A DNA stretch of 18,632 nt, taken from contig ONFW01000019.1 of NCBI GenBank assembly GCA_900317215.1, positions 1 through 18,632 of the forward strand, in the 5' to 3' direction. Made by a program: the position numbers and the translations under genes. The stretch comes from an uncultured Eubacteriales bacterium. GTDB lineage: Bacteria; Bacillota; Clostridia; Oscillospirales; Acutalibacteraceae. How positions within the stretch are numbered: position 1 is the first letter of the stretch; each line of letters begins with the position of its first letter. Positions 6,586 to 13,187 of this stretch are shown piece by piece. Below the pieces are notes generated by a model, which saw only the letters and a list, made by a program, of their open reading frames with translations, searched no databases and was not told where the DNA came from.

Positions 6586-7038
6586 ATGAAAAAGCTGATT
6601 ATTTCACTGCTTGCCTTTACGGTAATATCATTCGGGCTGACAGCCTGCAGATCAGACGACAGCGAGCGCAATGACACGGCACCTTATCCCTCCGCATCTC
6701 AGATGCCGAATGTGAACTCAAGCACAAGCAACAACTTGGTTCCTGCAAGCAACGGTGTTGTTACAGATACAAACGGCATAATAGGAGATGAGGACGATCT
6801 TGTTCCCGCTCCCGAAGCAAGCGTTCAGAGCCCTGCAGAAAGGATAGGGGATACTGTAGGAGATGCGGCAAGAAATCTTGGCAAAACGGTGTCCGATGCA
6901 GCAAGCAACGCCGGCAATGCTGTTTCAAGCATTACAAGCAATGTCGGTGAAACGGCAAAGGATATCGGTGACAATACCGCCGATACCATTGAAAACGCTG
7001 CAGATAATGCAAAGCCCTCAGACAAAGCAAGCAGATGA
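6586..7038 (+). CDS. Small lipoprotein with five tandem 11-residue helical repeats
   Basis: 150 residues, not a family I recognise. Seen: signal segment with a good lipobox LTAC (Cys21); a Ser/Asn/Pro-rich spacer about 22-85 that contains LVPASN and LVPAPE; then five head-to-tail 11-residue units at 87-97, 98-108, 109-119, 120-130 and 131-141, each ending in Asn, with a loose consensus h-G-x-T-V-x-D-A-A-x-N; and a short basic tail. An 11-residue periodicity with small and acidic residues is typical of extended amphipathic helices (LEA, apolipoprotein and synuclein-like proteins), so a membrane- or wall-facing helix is plausible (inference). TGAGGAG (6572-6578) precedes the ATG at 6586. It stands alone, with a terminator downstream; I found no convincing promoter in the AT-rich 6463-6570. 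Confidence 0.82.
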   Translation: MKKLIISLLAFTVISFGLTACRSDDSERNDTAPYPSASQMPNVNSSTSNNLVPASNGVVTDTNGIIGDEDDLVPAPEASVQSPAERIGDTVGDAARNLGKTVSDAASNAGNAVSSITSNVGETAKDIGDNTADTIENAADNAKPSDKASR

Positions 7039-7045
7039 AAAAGCG

Positions 7046-7078
7046 CCGTCCTTTCCATAACGGAGAGGACGGTATTTT
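7046..7078 (+). terminator. Terminator after the 11-mer repeat lipoprotein
   Basis: An 11-bp stem (7046-7056 with 7062-7072, one G-T pair) with a 5-nt loop is followed by TATTTTC. The T-tract is short, so termination may be partial, leaving possible read-through into the gene at 7140. Confidence 0.68.
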
Positions 7079-7139
7079 CATGTAATCGTATCACCTGCAC
7101 TTGCATATAATTTTATAAAAAAGAGAAAGCGGTGTTCGG

Positions 7140-7976
7140 ATGATAGTGACCCTCGAGATAAAAGATAACAGACCCAAGACCCTGATAAAAAAGCTGAAGG
7201 CAGTTTTAAAGCCTTGCGAGATAAACGCAAAAATCAAAAAACAGAATAGGATATCCGTTCTGCAGCTTACCTATAAGCTGTTCAGAGGCAGCCCCGACAT
7301 GAAAAAGCTATCGCCGTTTTTAAGAGGCTGCGGAGAAACTATAGTCTGCAATAACTGCAGCAACGCAGAGCTTTCTCCGTATAAAAGATTTTCAAGCAGT
7401 GAATTTGCACAGGCTATGATGCTGAGCTTTATCCGTGAGCTGCTTTCAAGAACAGACTGCTCCTTGCAAAAACTGAGGCTTGCATACTGCGACCCAATGG
7501 GAGAATATCCCGATACCGCCGAAGCGCTGCTCGAATACTGTCAAGAGCTTACTGTGGTGACGAATATGCCAAGATTTTATGAGACTGTCTCGGAAAGGAT
7601 CCTCAGAGAAAGCGGGGGTACACTTATAGTCAGCAATACTGTAGATGCTCTTCGGGACTGTGATATCGTGATCTGCTCCGAGGCGCCGGATATTCATTTT
7701 CCCCTCTCTCCCGACGCGATAGTTTTTTCCGCAAAAAAGCCCCTCGTATCCCTGAGCAATACCGTGATCTATGATTACAGAACAGCCGTACCGTATAAGT
7801 ATCAGCGCCTCAGGCCCGACTATATAGACGAGTTCAGCTTTCTTTCCGCTCTTTATTCCATAGAGGGCGTAAGCTCGCTTGCAAGGCTCGTTCCTTCTGC
7901 TGCGGCTGACGGCGAGGATATCTATACCGCAGAAAGACTTGCTTCAAGGCTTTCAACTATCAGCCGTTCGGCATAA
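7140..7976 (+). CDS. Conserved-looking hypothetical protein with a Rossmann-like half
   Basis: 278 residues; I do not recognise the family. No signal peptide or membrane segment is evident, so it is probably cytoplasmic. The N-terminal ~110 residues are basic and contain a CNNC pair (Cys70, Cys73). Residues ~111-210 look like an alternating alpha/beta unit: strand 'KLRLAYCD', helix, strand 'ELTVVTN', helix, strand 'GTLIVSN', helix, then 'ALRDCDIVICSEAPD', which recalls the NAD(P)-domain segment of shikimate dehydrogenase-like proteins. The classical GxGxxG loop is absent, so nucleotide binding is not shown. The ribosome site is weak (GCGGTG). TATAAT (7106-7111) could be a -10 but has no good -35. 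The stop codon overlaps the T-run of the minus-strand terminator that follows degV. Confidence 0.72.
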   Translation: MIVTLEIKDNRPKTLIKKLKAVLKPCEINAKIKKQNRISVLQLTYKLFRGSPDMKKLSPFLRGCGETIVCNNCSNAELSPYKRFSSSEFAQAMMLSFIRELLSRTDCSLQKLRLAYCDPMGEYPDTAEALLEYCQELTVVTNMPRFYETVSERILRESGGTLIVSNTVDALRDCDIVICSEAPDIHFPLSPDAIVFSAKKPLVSLSNTVIYDYRTAVPYKYQRLRPDYIDEFSFLSALYSIEGVSSLARLVPSAAADGEDIYTAERLASRLSTISRSA

Positions 7977-8020
7977 AAAATGCAGAGCGTACAGGGAGAT
8001 GATCTCCTTTAACGCTCTGC
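7975..8020 (-). terminator. Terminator of the GT28-like/fakA/degV operon
   Basis: On the minus strand GCAGAGCGT (8012-8020 arm) pairs with ACGCTCTGC (7982-7990 arm), with an inner GGAGA/TCTCC stem, and is followed by ATTTTTT. It begins a few nt after the stop of the degV-family gene at 8027. Confidence 0.88.
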
Positions 8021-8026
8021 GATCGC

Positions 8027-8896
8027 TTATCTGTGCTTTGCGTGGAAGCTTATTCCAACAGTTGAGGGTCCGCAATGGCTGCCCGCTGTGGGATTGACAT
8101 CAAAGATCTCTATCTTGAGGTCGTTTCCGAATTTTTCTTTGAGAAGTCTTACCGCCTCATCGGCAAGAGCAGGCGCATCGGAATGACCGACAAGCACTCT
8201 GTGCTTATCTATATCCTCGCCAAGCTCCTCAACAAATGAGATCAGCCTTGTAAGAGCCTTTGTCCTCCCCTTTTCTTTGCCTATATTGACCATTTTTCCC
8301 TCAGAGTTCATGAATATTATCGGTCTGATACCCAGCAGAGTTCCCATGGTCCCGGCAAGTCCGCTCACCCTGCCGCTCGCCTTAAAGAATTTAAGATCGT
8401 CCGCAAAGAAGTATACCGCGAACTTATCGACCTCGGTCTTTGCCCATTCGAGTATCTCGTCAACGGTCTTCCCTGCCTTATAGAGATCGCCCACCTCAAA
8501 TACGATATTAAGGCTACCAAGGGTTATACCCTTAGTGTCTATTGTATAGAAGCTTCTCTCGGGATACTTTTCCTTCAGCTCCTTTACTGCAGCGTCCATT
8601 GCATCAAAGGTTGCCGTCATCGCCCTTGAAAAATGAACATAAAGAATATCATCGCCGTTTTTGAAATGCGGCTCAAAATATTTCTTATAGCTCTCGGCGC
8701 TGATAGCGCTCGTTTTGGGGAGAACTCCGCCTCTGAGCTGGTCATAGAAGGCATGAGCGTCGAATTCTTCAAAATCCTCATAGGGGTAGGTCGTAACACC
8801 GTCAATGCTGTAGGGCATGCTGATAAGGTGATATCCGTATTCCTTTGCCGCCTTTGGGGTTATGTCCGTATCGGTATCCGTAAATAATACTAACAT
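8027..8896 (-). CDS. DegV-family fatty-acid-binding protein (FakB-type)
   Basis: 289 residues, normal for DegV proteins, which bind a fatty acid and present its carboxylate to the kinase FakA. Seen: 'FTDTDTDI' at the N-terminus where the family has 'TDSTxDL'; 'LPKTSAISAESY' (59-70), the conserved T-S fatty-acid carboxylate region; 'YVHFSRAMTATFDAM'; 'SGRVSGLAGTMGTLLGIRPI' (174-193); 'VGHSDAPALAD'; and a C-terminal HCGPSTVGISF. It lies 14 nt downstream of fakA with a strong CGGAGGACAGCT before its ATG, so kinase and binding protein are made together. Bacteria often carry several FakB paralogues with different chain preferences; which one this is cannot be told. The operon terminator follows. 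Confidence 0.92.
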   Translation of the reverse strand: MLVLFTDTDTDITPKAAKEYGYHLISMPYSIDGVTTYPYEDFEEFDAHAFYDQLRGGVLPKTSAISAESYKKYFEPHFKNGDDILYVHFSRAMTATFDAMDAAVKELKEKYPERSFYTIDTKGITLGSLNIVFEVGDLYKAGKTVDEILEWAKTEVDKFAVYFFADDLKFFKASGRVSGLAGTMGTLLGIRPIIFMNSEGKMVNIGKEKGRTKALTRLISFVEELGEDIDKHRVLVGHSDAPALADEAVRLLKEKFGNDLKIEIFDVNPTAGSHCGPSTVGISFHAKHR

Positions 8897-8910
8897 AGCT
8901 GTCCTCCGTT

Positions 8911-10563
8911 TTATTCAAGAATTAATATATAATCATAGATAGGCTGTTTGCCATCTATCATTATCACATCTGAAAGGGGATATTTTTTTGCAAAGCTGTT
9001 TTGAGTTTCTTCCGCTTCCTCCTGAGTGACATTTTCTCCGCTGATGACTATAATTATGTCATACTGCTCAGGCGAAAGCTCATCGGCAAGCCTTGAAAGT
9101 GCGGTATTCTTATCTGCGGAGCTGTTGTAGATCATATCGCCTACAAAGCCGATATACTCGTCCTTCTTTATCTCAAGTCCGTTCTGAACGGTATCTCTTA
9201 CCGCTCTTGATACTATACCGGTAACAACTGCCGAGATTATCTCGCTTTGCTCTGCTATTATTTCATCAGGCTCTCTGCCGTCTGTTTCAAGCTGAGAGAT
9301 AGCAGCATAGCCCTCTCCTATCGTCTTGCTCGGTATAATGCATACCTGAGCGTCTTTATAAAGCGACGCTGCCTGCTGAGCTGTAAGTATGATATTGCTG
9401 TTGTTGGGATAAACAAGTATCCTGTCCGCATTTATCCTCCTGAATGCGGATATCAGATCCTCCGCAGAAGGGTTCATGCTCTGACCGCCGTCAACGACCT
9501 CGTCACAGCCCAATGAGGTAAACAGCTCCTTTATCCCGCTGCCTGCAGCAACGCTTACTATCCCGTAGGACTTACGCGGTTTTTTAGAAGCCGGCTCATA
9601 GCTTTTTCCTGCATTCAGCTCGTTATGCTGCAATGACATGTTTTCTATCTTGATATTCAGAAACTCTCCGAATTTCTGACAGTAATTCAGAATATCACCC
9701 GGGCAGAACGTATGAACATGCGCCTTGACTATCGTGCCCTCCCTGAATACGACAACGGAATCTCCGACGCTGTTCAGATGATCCTTGAAGGAATCAAGAT
9801 CAAAGTCATCCGGAGAGCCCTTGCTCCTTAGCAGCCGGAGAAGAAACTCCGTGCAATATCCGAATTCAAGCTCGCTGTTTTCGTCAAAGGCGGAGTAATC
9901 TATCGTCTTTGACTGCTGAGCAGTTACCTGAACATTCTCAAATTCTCCGCCCATAAGGGCATTCTGCATGCCCTCGGCTATATAGATGAAGCCTGCGCCG
10001 CCGCTGTCTACCACGCCTGCTTTTCTCAGAACATCAAGCAGCTCGGGAGTTCTTTCAAGAGAGCGGTGAAGCTCTGTAAGAAAGTTCTCAAAATAGCTTT
10101 CAAGCGTGCTCCCTTTTTTTATCCTTGCTCCCGCATAGATCACAGCGTCCTTATATACCGTGAGGATAGTACCCTCAACAGGAGTCGATACGGCGTTGTA
10201 AGCCTCGCTCAGACCGCTTTCAAAAGCCTTGCCGAGCAGGGTGACATCGGCGCTTTCAACTCCCTCGAGACCTCTTGAGATACCTGCAAATATCCTTGAA
10301 AGTATTACTCCGGAATTTCCCCTTGCACCTAAAAGCATACCCCTGGCAGCAGCAGACGCAGTATTCCCGAGAGAAGCGTCAGCCTCCTGTTTAAGCGCCG
10401 CGACCCCCGAATCTATCGTCATGAACATATTGTCTCCGGTATCTCCGTCCGGAATAGGAAAGACATTCAGATCGTTTACTAACTGTCGTTTAGCCGAAAG
10501 CGAGGCAGCCCCGCACCTCAGCATATTGGCAAACATAATCCCGTCAAGCATTGTTGTTTTCAT
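8911..10563 (-). CDS. fakA: Fatty acid kinase catalytic subunit (DAK2/DhaL domain)
   Basis: Phosphorylates FakB-bound fatty acids with ATP; the acyl-phosphate feeds PlsY/PlsX and phospholipid synthesis. 550 residues, the usual size. Seen: an N-terminal DhaL-type kinase domain (~1-200) with NDLNVFPIPDGDTGDNM (30-46), where Asp39, Asp41 and Asp44 fit the Mg ligands, and LLGARGNSGVILS (77-89); a middle domain with Cys237 and His282/His284, matching the Cys/HxH zinc site of FakA; and a C-terminal DegV-like domain (~330-550). It sits 18 nt after the GT28-like gene and 14 nt before the degV-family gene on one transcript. In many Firmicutes fakA follows an asp23-type gene; here a glycosyltransferase-like gene takes that place. 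Confidence 0.95.
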   Translation of the reverse strand: MKTTMLDGIMFANMLRCGAASLSAKRQLVNDLNVFPIPDGDTGDNMFMTIDSGVAALKQEADASLGNTASAAARGMLLGARGNSGVILSRIFAGISRGLEGVESADVTLLGKAFESGLSEAYNAVSTPVEGTILTVYKDAVIYAGARIKKGSTLESYFENFLTELHRSLERTPELLDVLRKAGVVDSGGAGFIYIAEGMQNALMGGEFENVQVTAQQSKTIDYSAFDENSELEFGYCTEFLLRLLRSKGSPDDFDLDSFKDHLNSVGDSVVVFREGTIVKAHVHTFCPGDILNYCQKFGEFLNIKIENMSLQHNELNAGKSYEPASKKPRKSYGIVSVAAGSGIKELFTSLGCDEVVDGGQSMNPSAEDLISAFRRINADRILVYPNNSNIILTAQQAASLYKDAQVCIIPSKTIGEGYAAISQLETDGREPDEIIAEQSEIISAVVTGIVSRAVRDTVQNGLEIKKDEYIGFVGDMIYNSSADKNTALSRLADELSPEQYDIIIVISGENVTQEEAEETQNSFAKKYPLSDVIMIDGKQPIYDYILILE

Positions 10564-10581
10564 AACTGTTTCCTCTCTGTT

Positions 10582-11595
10582 TTATACCTTTACTATCCTG
10601 TTCTTCATGCCGAGTATGATCTCTATGATCCTGTCGGCTGCATCTGAGGATATGTTTCTGTACTGCATCTGTATAACTCTTGCGGCAATGGCTTTTTCTT
10701 CAACAAAACGCCTTGCCTTTAAAACTGTGTCACGGATATTCCTGCCTATAACAGCCATTTCATGATTTGCAAAGAAATCCCCGCTCTCATTCTTATCGCT
10801 TGCGTGAAGCGAAAGATGTACTATGGGAACTCCCGTTATCGCAGCCTCAGTGCTTGTCAGAGAATCCGGCCGCAAAAGAATGGCGTCTGCGCTCTCAATA
10901 TAAAGGTTGAGCTGTTTTGTATAGGTTATAAGCCTGATATGAGCGTCACCGCCTATAAGCTTCAGCAGGGCGTCTCTGTCCGGACTGCTTCTCTGCATAG
11001 GAATGTATACCGCATGATCCTCCTTCTCGCATTGTGAAAGCTCTCTGCAAAGCCGTGCGATCTCATCGGGTGCAAGTCCCTCGGGCATCAGCAGATAGAT
11101 CCGTCTGTTCTTTGGGATAACAAGGTAATTCCTTGCAGCGGCTTTTCCTATCCTTTCGCGGAAATTTTTCTTGACAGGTATACCTGTAACATAGATCTTA
11201 TCGCTGCTTATCCCGTATCTGACGAGCCTTGCCCTTATATCCTCATGCGGTACAAAATAGCAGTCCGCCTCAAAAGCAAAATGCTCCTCCGCAAAGGAAT
11301 AATCACTCACAATGCAGCATACAGGCGGACATGAGCCCTCCTGGGCCTTTATTGCAGACATAAGTCTGACTCCTCCGTTAGTAGTGCAGATAACAGCGTC
11401 TGCACCCTCCTCCTTGAGAAGCGCAGATATTCCCTTTAAATATTCAGGCAATGAATACCTGGAGCTGTCGATCTTAAGATCGGAAATATCCATAGGCTCA
11501 CAGCTTATATGCTTTTCAAGCGCCGCTATTATCACAGCATCGGAAATGTATTTCAGCTTTTTTGACGACTTGTCACTGATAACTATAATTTTCAT
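10582..11595 (-). CDS. GT28/MGDG-synthase-like glycosyltransferase, divergent
   Basis: 337 residues. The mid-region 'CYFVPHEDIRARLVRYGISSDKIYVTGIPV' split over residues 112-141 matches the hallmark of the MGDG synthase / processive diacylglycerol glucosyltransferase group (MurG-like GT-B fold). The C-terminal half has 'ILLRPDSLTSTEAAITGVPIV' (239-259) and 'NESGDFFANHEMAVIG', corresponding to the sugar-nucleotide site 'xxPGGxTxxEA...GxP...N'. Odd: the N-terminal Gly-rich GGGH loop that binds the lipid acceptor is missing (it reads 'SDKSSKKLKYISDAVIIAA') and PGG is PDS. It may be a glycolipid synthase with altered sites or a non-catalytic relative. It heads the operon with fakA and degV, supporting a membrane-lipid role. 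Its ribosome site is weak (AAGGGACGG). Confidence 0.75.
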   Translation of the reverse strand: MKIIVISDKSSKKLKYISDAVIIAALEKHISCEPMDISDLKIDSSRYSLPEYLKGISALLKEEGADAVICTTNGGVRLMSAIKAQEGSCPPVCCIVSDYSFAEEHFAFEADCYFVPHEDIRARLVRYGISSDKIYVTGIPVKKNFRERIGKAAARNYLVIPKNRRIYLLMPEGLAPDEIARLCRELSQCEKEDHAVYIPMQRSSPDRDALLKLIGGDAHIRLITYTKQLNLYIESADAILLRPDSLTSTEAAITGVPIVHLSLHASDKNESGDFFANHEMAVIGRNIRDTVLKARRFVEEKAIAARVIQMQYRNISSDAADRIIEIILGMKNRIVKV

Positions 11596-11644
11596 TGTAA
11601 CACCGTCCCTTGAACAAAAAGACCGATAAAAAAATACACACCTG

Positions 11645-11674
11645 TTGATTTTCTGTATGAGTTTATATTATAAT
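11645..11674 (+). promoter_or_regulatory. Candidate promoter for the TetR-family gene
   Basis: TTGATT (11645-11650) and a perfect TATAAT (11669-11674) are 18 nt apart. Initiation near 11681 would give a leader of about 118 nt. The -10 lies inside a 12-bp palindrome, ATATTATAATAT (11665-11676). Confidence 0.45.
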
Positions 11675-11693
11675 ATTATCAGATCATATTCAA
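11667..11693 (-). promoter_or_regulatory. Candidate promoter for the GT28-like/fakA/degV operon
   Basis: The minus strand also reads TATAAT within the same palindrome (11667-11672), with TTGAAT at 11688-11693. The 15-nt spacing is short; TAATAT with a 17-nt spacing from the same -35 is an alternative. The divergent transcripts would initiate within a few bases of each other. Confidence 0.4.
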
Positions 11694-11739
11694 CCTACAT
11701 AATACACCATACATGAGGCTTATACCACAGATCATAAAT

Positions 11740-11761
11740 AACTGTTGCTTTTTATACAGTT
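11740..11761. repeat. 6-bp dyad upstream of the TetR-family gene
   Basis: AACTGT (11740-11745) and ACAGTT (11756-11761) are inverted around a 10-nt AT-rich spacer, about 37 nt before the ATG at 11799. A possible autoregulatory operator; the evidence is only the symmetry. Confidence 0.3.
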
Positions 11762-11798
11762 GATGCGAACTTTGTCGATTTTTGAAAGAGTGATGAAA

Positions 11799-12389
11799 AT
11801 GAAAACAGCAGCTCACAATAACGACCGCAGAGTTGTTAAAACAAAAAAAGCGATAAGATTAGCATTTGCAAAACTGCTCTCGGAAAAGGATATCAACGAC
11901 ATCACCGTGAGCGATATTGCAGCCCTTGCGGATATCAACCGCAAGACCTTCTACAACTACTATGCAGGGGTATATATGGTGATCGACGAGATAGAAAACG
12001 ATATTGTCGACACCTTCGGAGCAGTTCTCGGTGAGATAAACTATAAGGACGAGCTTAAGGATCCGTATTCCATTTTTGAAAAGCTCACCTCGATAATCAA
12101 TACCGATATGGATTTTTACGGGCATTTCTTTACAATGAACGGTAACACAAATATGCTCAACAAAATAGTAAATCTGTTGAAGGAAAAAACAAAGGCGGAG
12201 ATGATAGCTCAGACCCAGACCGGCGAGATCATTGCCGAAACCGCTCTTACCTATATGCTTTACGGAATGTTTGCGGTTTTTCAGACATGGTTCAATTCCG
12301 ACAGAAAGCAGTCTATCGAGGAGCTCTCCGAGCTTATCAGCAAAATGTGTTTTTCAGGACTCAACGGGGTCATCAATATGCAGTCATAA
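11799..12389 (+). CDS. TetR/AcrR-family transcriptional regulator
   Basis: 196 residues from the ATG at 11799, which has AAAGAG 8 nt upstream; ATG 11793 is a close alternative, and earlier in-frame TTG/ATG codons lack a ribosome site. Seen: the N-terminal TetR HTH, 'AIRLAFAKLLSEKDINDITV' leading into 'SDIAALADINRKTFYNYYAG' (about 18-57), the canonical TetR fold with recognition helix 'NRKTFYNYY'. The C-terminal ligand and dimer domain (about 60-196) is helical, with a TetR_C-like segment 'YMLYGMFAVFQTWFNSDRKQSIEELSELISKM'. It diverges from the GT28-like/fakA/degV operon across about 200 bp with candidate operators, so that operon is the obvious target (inference). The ligand is unknown. Confidence 0.88.
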   Translation: MKTAAHNNDRRVVKTKKAIRLAFAKLLSEKDINDITVSDIAALADINRKTFYNYYAGVYMVIDEIENDIVDTFGAVLGEINYKDELKDPYSIFEKLTSIINTDMDFYGHFFTMNGNTNMLNKIVNLLKEKTKAEMIAQTQTGEIIAETALTYMLYGMFAVFQTWFNSDRKQSIEELSELISKMCFSGLNGVINMQS

Positions 12390-12433
12390 AAAACAACAGT
12401 ACAGGCGCTAATGGCTTGTACTGCTGTTTTTTT
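12388..12433. terminator. Bidirectional terminator between the TetR gene and peptide deformylase
   Basis: CAGTACA (12397-12403) pairs with TGTACTG (12417-12423), extended by a G-T and two G-C pairs around a 7-nt loop. T-runs occur on the plus strand (TTTTTTT after the stem) and, from the preceding AAAAAA, on the minus strand. It serves both convergent genes. Confidence 0.85.
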
Positions 12434-12845
12434 AAATCAGTATTCCCTTTAAATGATCTGTCTCATGCTGTATCACCTGAGCAGTAAACCCGATAAAGGT
12501 CATGCGGCGTTTTTTCATCATCATATCCTGATATTCAACGGTGATCCTTCTGTATCTTTTTGTCCTTCTCACTCCCGACAAGGACAGACAGCCCTCTTCA
12601 GTCTCAAAGCTTTCTTCTGAATGAGCTATTATTTCGGGATTCAGCATTACAACAGGCACTCCCTCGGCAAAAAAGGCGATAATGCTTTTGTTCACGCCTA
12701 TCATGTTTGCGGCAAGTCCTGCACAGTCAGCCGAATGTGCAAGCAGAGTGTCCCTCAGATCAAAAGCAGTCTGCATATCCTTTTCACCGGCAGGCTCAGC
12801 CTTATTCATCAGAAGCATAGTATCGTGAATTATCGGTCTTATCAT
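12432..12845 (-). CDS. Peptide deformylase, atypical variant
   Basis: Metalloenzyme of the type that removes N-formyl from new proteins. 137 residues from the ATG at 12845, with GGAGAG 6 nt upstream; the frame is open to 12998, but that stretch includes the promoter and an inverted repeat and is not coding. Motif 2 is EEGCLS (Cys86) and motif 3 is QHETDH (His127, Glu128, His131), so the metal site and catalytic Glu are intact. Motif 1, normally GxGxAAxQ, reads CAGLAANM: the active-site Gln is Met48 and the first Gly is Cys41. This AANMIG type recurs, from memory, in Clostridia alongside a standard Def, so it is probably a paralogue with changed properties rather than the main enzyme. It is shorter than the usual ~150-170. 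It stands alone with its own promoter. Confidence 0.85.
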   Translation of the reverse strand: MIRPIIHDTMLLMNKAEPAGEKDMQTAFDLRDTLLAHSADCAGLAANMIGVNKSIIAFFAEGVPVVMLNPEIIAHSEESFETEEGCLSLSGVRRTKRYRRITVEYQDMMMKKRRMTFIGFTAQVIQHETDHLKGILI

Positions 12846-12893
12846 TTCATTCTCTCCTGTTCTTTGAATAAACCTGTCTTTTGCGGCAATAAT

Positions 12894-12922
12894 ACTATAA
12901 CAGACGGATAAGTACCTCACAA
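12894..12922 (-). promoter_or_regulatory. Promoter for the peptide deformylase gene
   Basis: On the minus strand TTGTGA (12917-12922) and TATAGT (12894-12899) are 17 nt apart, giving a start near 12887 and a leader of about 42 nt. An inverted repeat abuts the -35. Confidence 0.6.
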
Positions 12923-12923
12923 G

Positions 12924-12951
12924 CAGCAGATGAGGCTGCCGACATCTGCTG
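12924..12951. repeat. 9-bp inverted repeat in the divergent intergenic region
   Basis: CAGCAGATG (12924-12932) and CATCTGCTG (12943-12951) form a perfect dyad around 10 nt. It lies directly upstream of the deformylase -35 box and about 65 nt before the Cys-rich gene. No T-tract follows, so it is more likely an operator or leader structure than a terminator. Confidence 0.45.
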
Positions 12952-13016
12952 ACGGCGTCGCTCTCTCCGATCAAGTAAGATTGGACCTTGTTTAACAATT
13001 GAAAGGAAGATGCTAT

Positions 13017-13187
13017 ATGACTATCATACCCTGCTGTGAAAAATGCATATATCAGGCGGACGGCTTTTGTATGCTTGACTATGCCGCAGCAGCCATGTGC
13101 TGTGACGGCTCAGGGTGCATACACAAATCAGCTCCTCAAAGCACGATAAGACAGTTCAGCCGCCAAGAGCAGCGACCGCATCCCTGA
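13017..13187 (+). CDS. Small Cys-rich protein, probable metal-binding
   Basis: 56 residues from the ATG at 13017, preceded by AAAGGAAG 7 nt upstream; an in-frame TTG at 12999 lies before that site and is not needed. Seven cysteines (6, 7, 10, 18, 28, 29, 34) in a C-C-x2-C-x7-C ... C-C-x4-C pattern suggest a small zinc or Fe-S knuckle. I recall short clostridial proteins of this shape carrying the automatic name 'hydroxymyristoyl-ACP dehydratase'; nothing here supports a dehydratase. The last 10 or so residues are encoded in the 32 nt that overlap the 3' end of radA on the other strand, so that tail may be recent and unconserved. The clean ribosome site and regular Cys pattern make it likely real; function unknown. 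Confidence 0.65.
   Translation: MTIIPCCEKCIYQADGFCMLDYAAAAMCCDGSGCIHKSAPQSTIRQFSRQEQRPHP

Noticed and set aside
8911..10563. Dihydroxyacetone kinase subunit as an alternative call for fakA
   Set aside because: Length, the middle Cys/HxH site, the DegV-like C-terminus and the adjacent degV gene all fit fatty acid kinase; no DhaK partner is present.
10229..10765. 178-residue open frame antisense to fakA and the GT28-like gene
   Set aside because: It spans the junction of two firmly identified minus-strand genes and has no family resemblance.
12846..12998. 51-residue N-terminal extension of the peptide deformylase
   Set aside because: It would cover the promoter and inverted repeat, has no deformylase similarity, and the ATG at 12845 has its own GGAGAG site.
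13017..13187. Naming the Cys-rich mini-protein 'hydroxymyristoyl-ACP dehydratase'
   Set aside because: It is far too short and has none of the hot-dog-fold features; the name appears to be an inherited database error.
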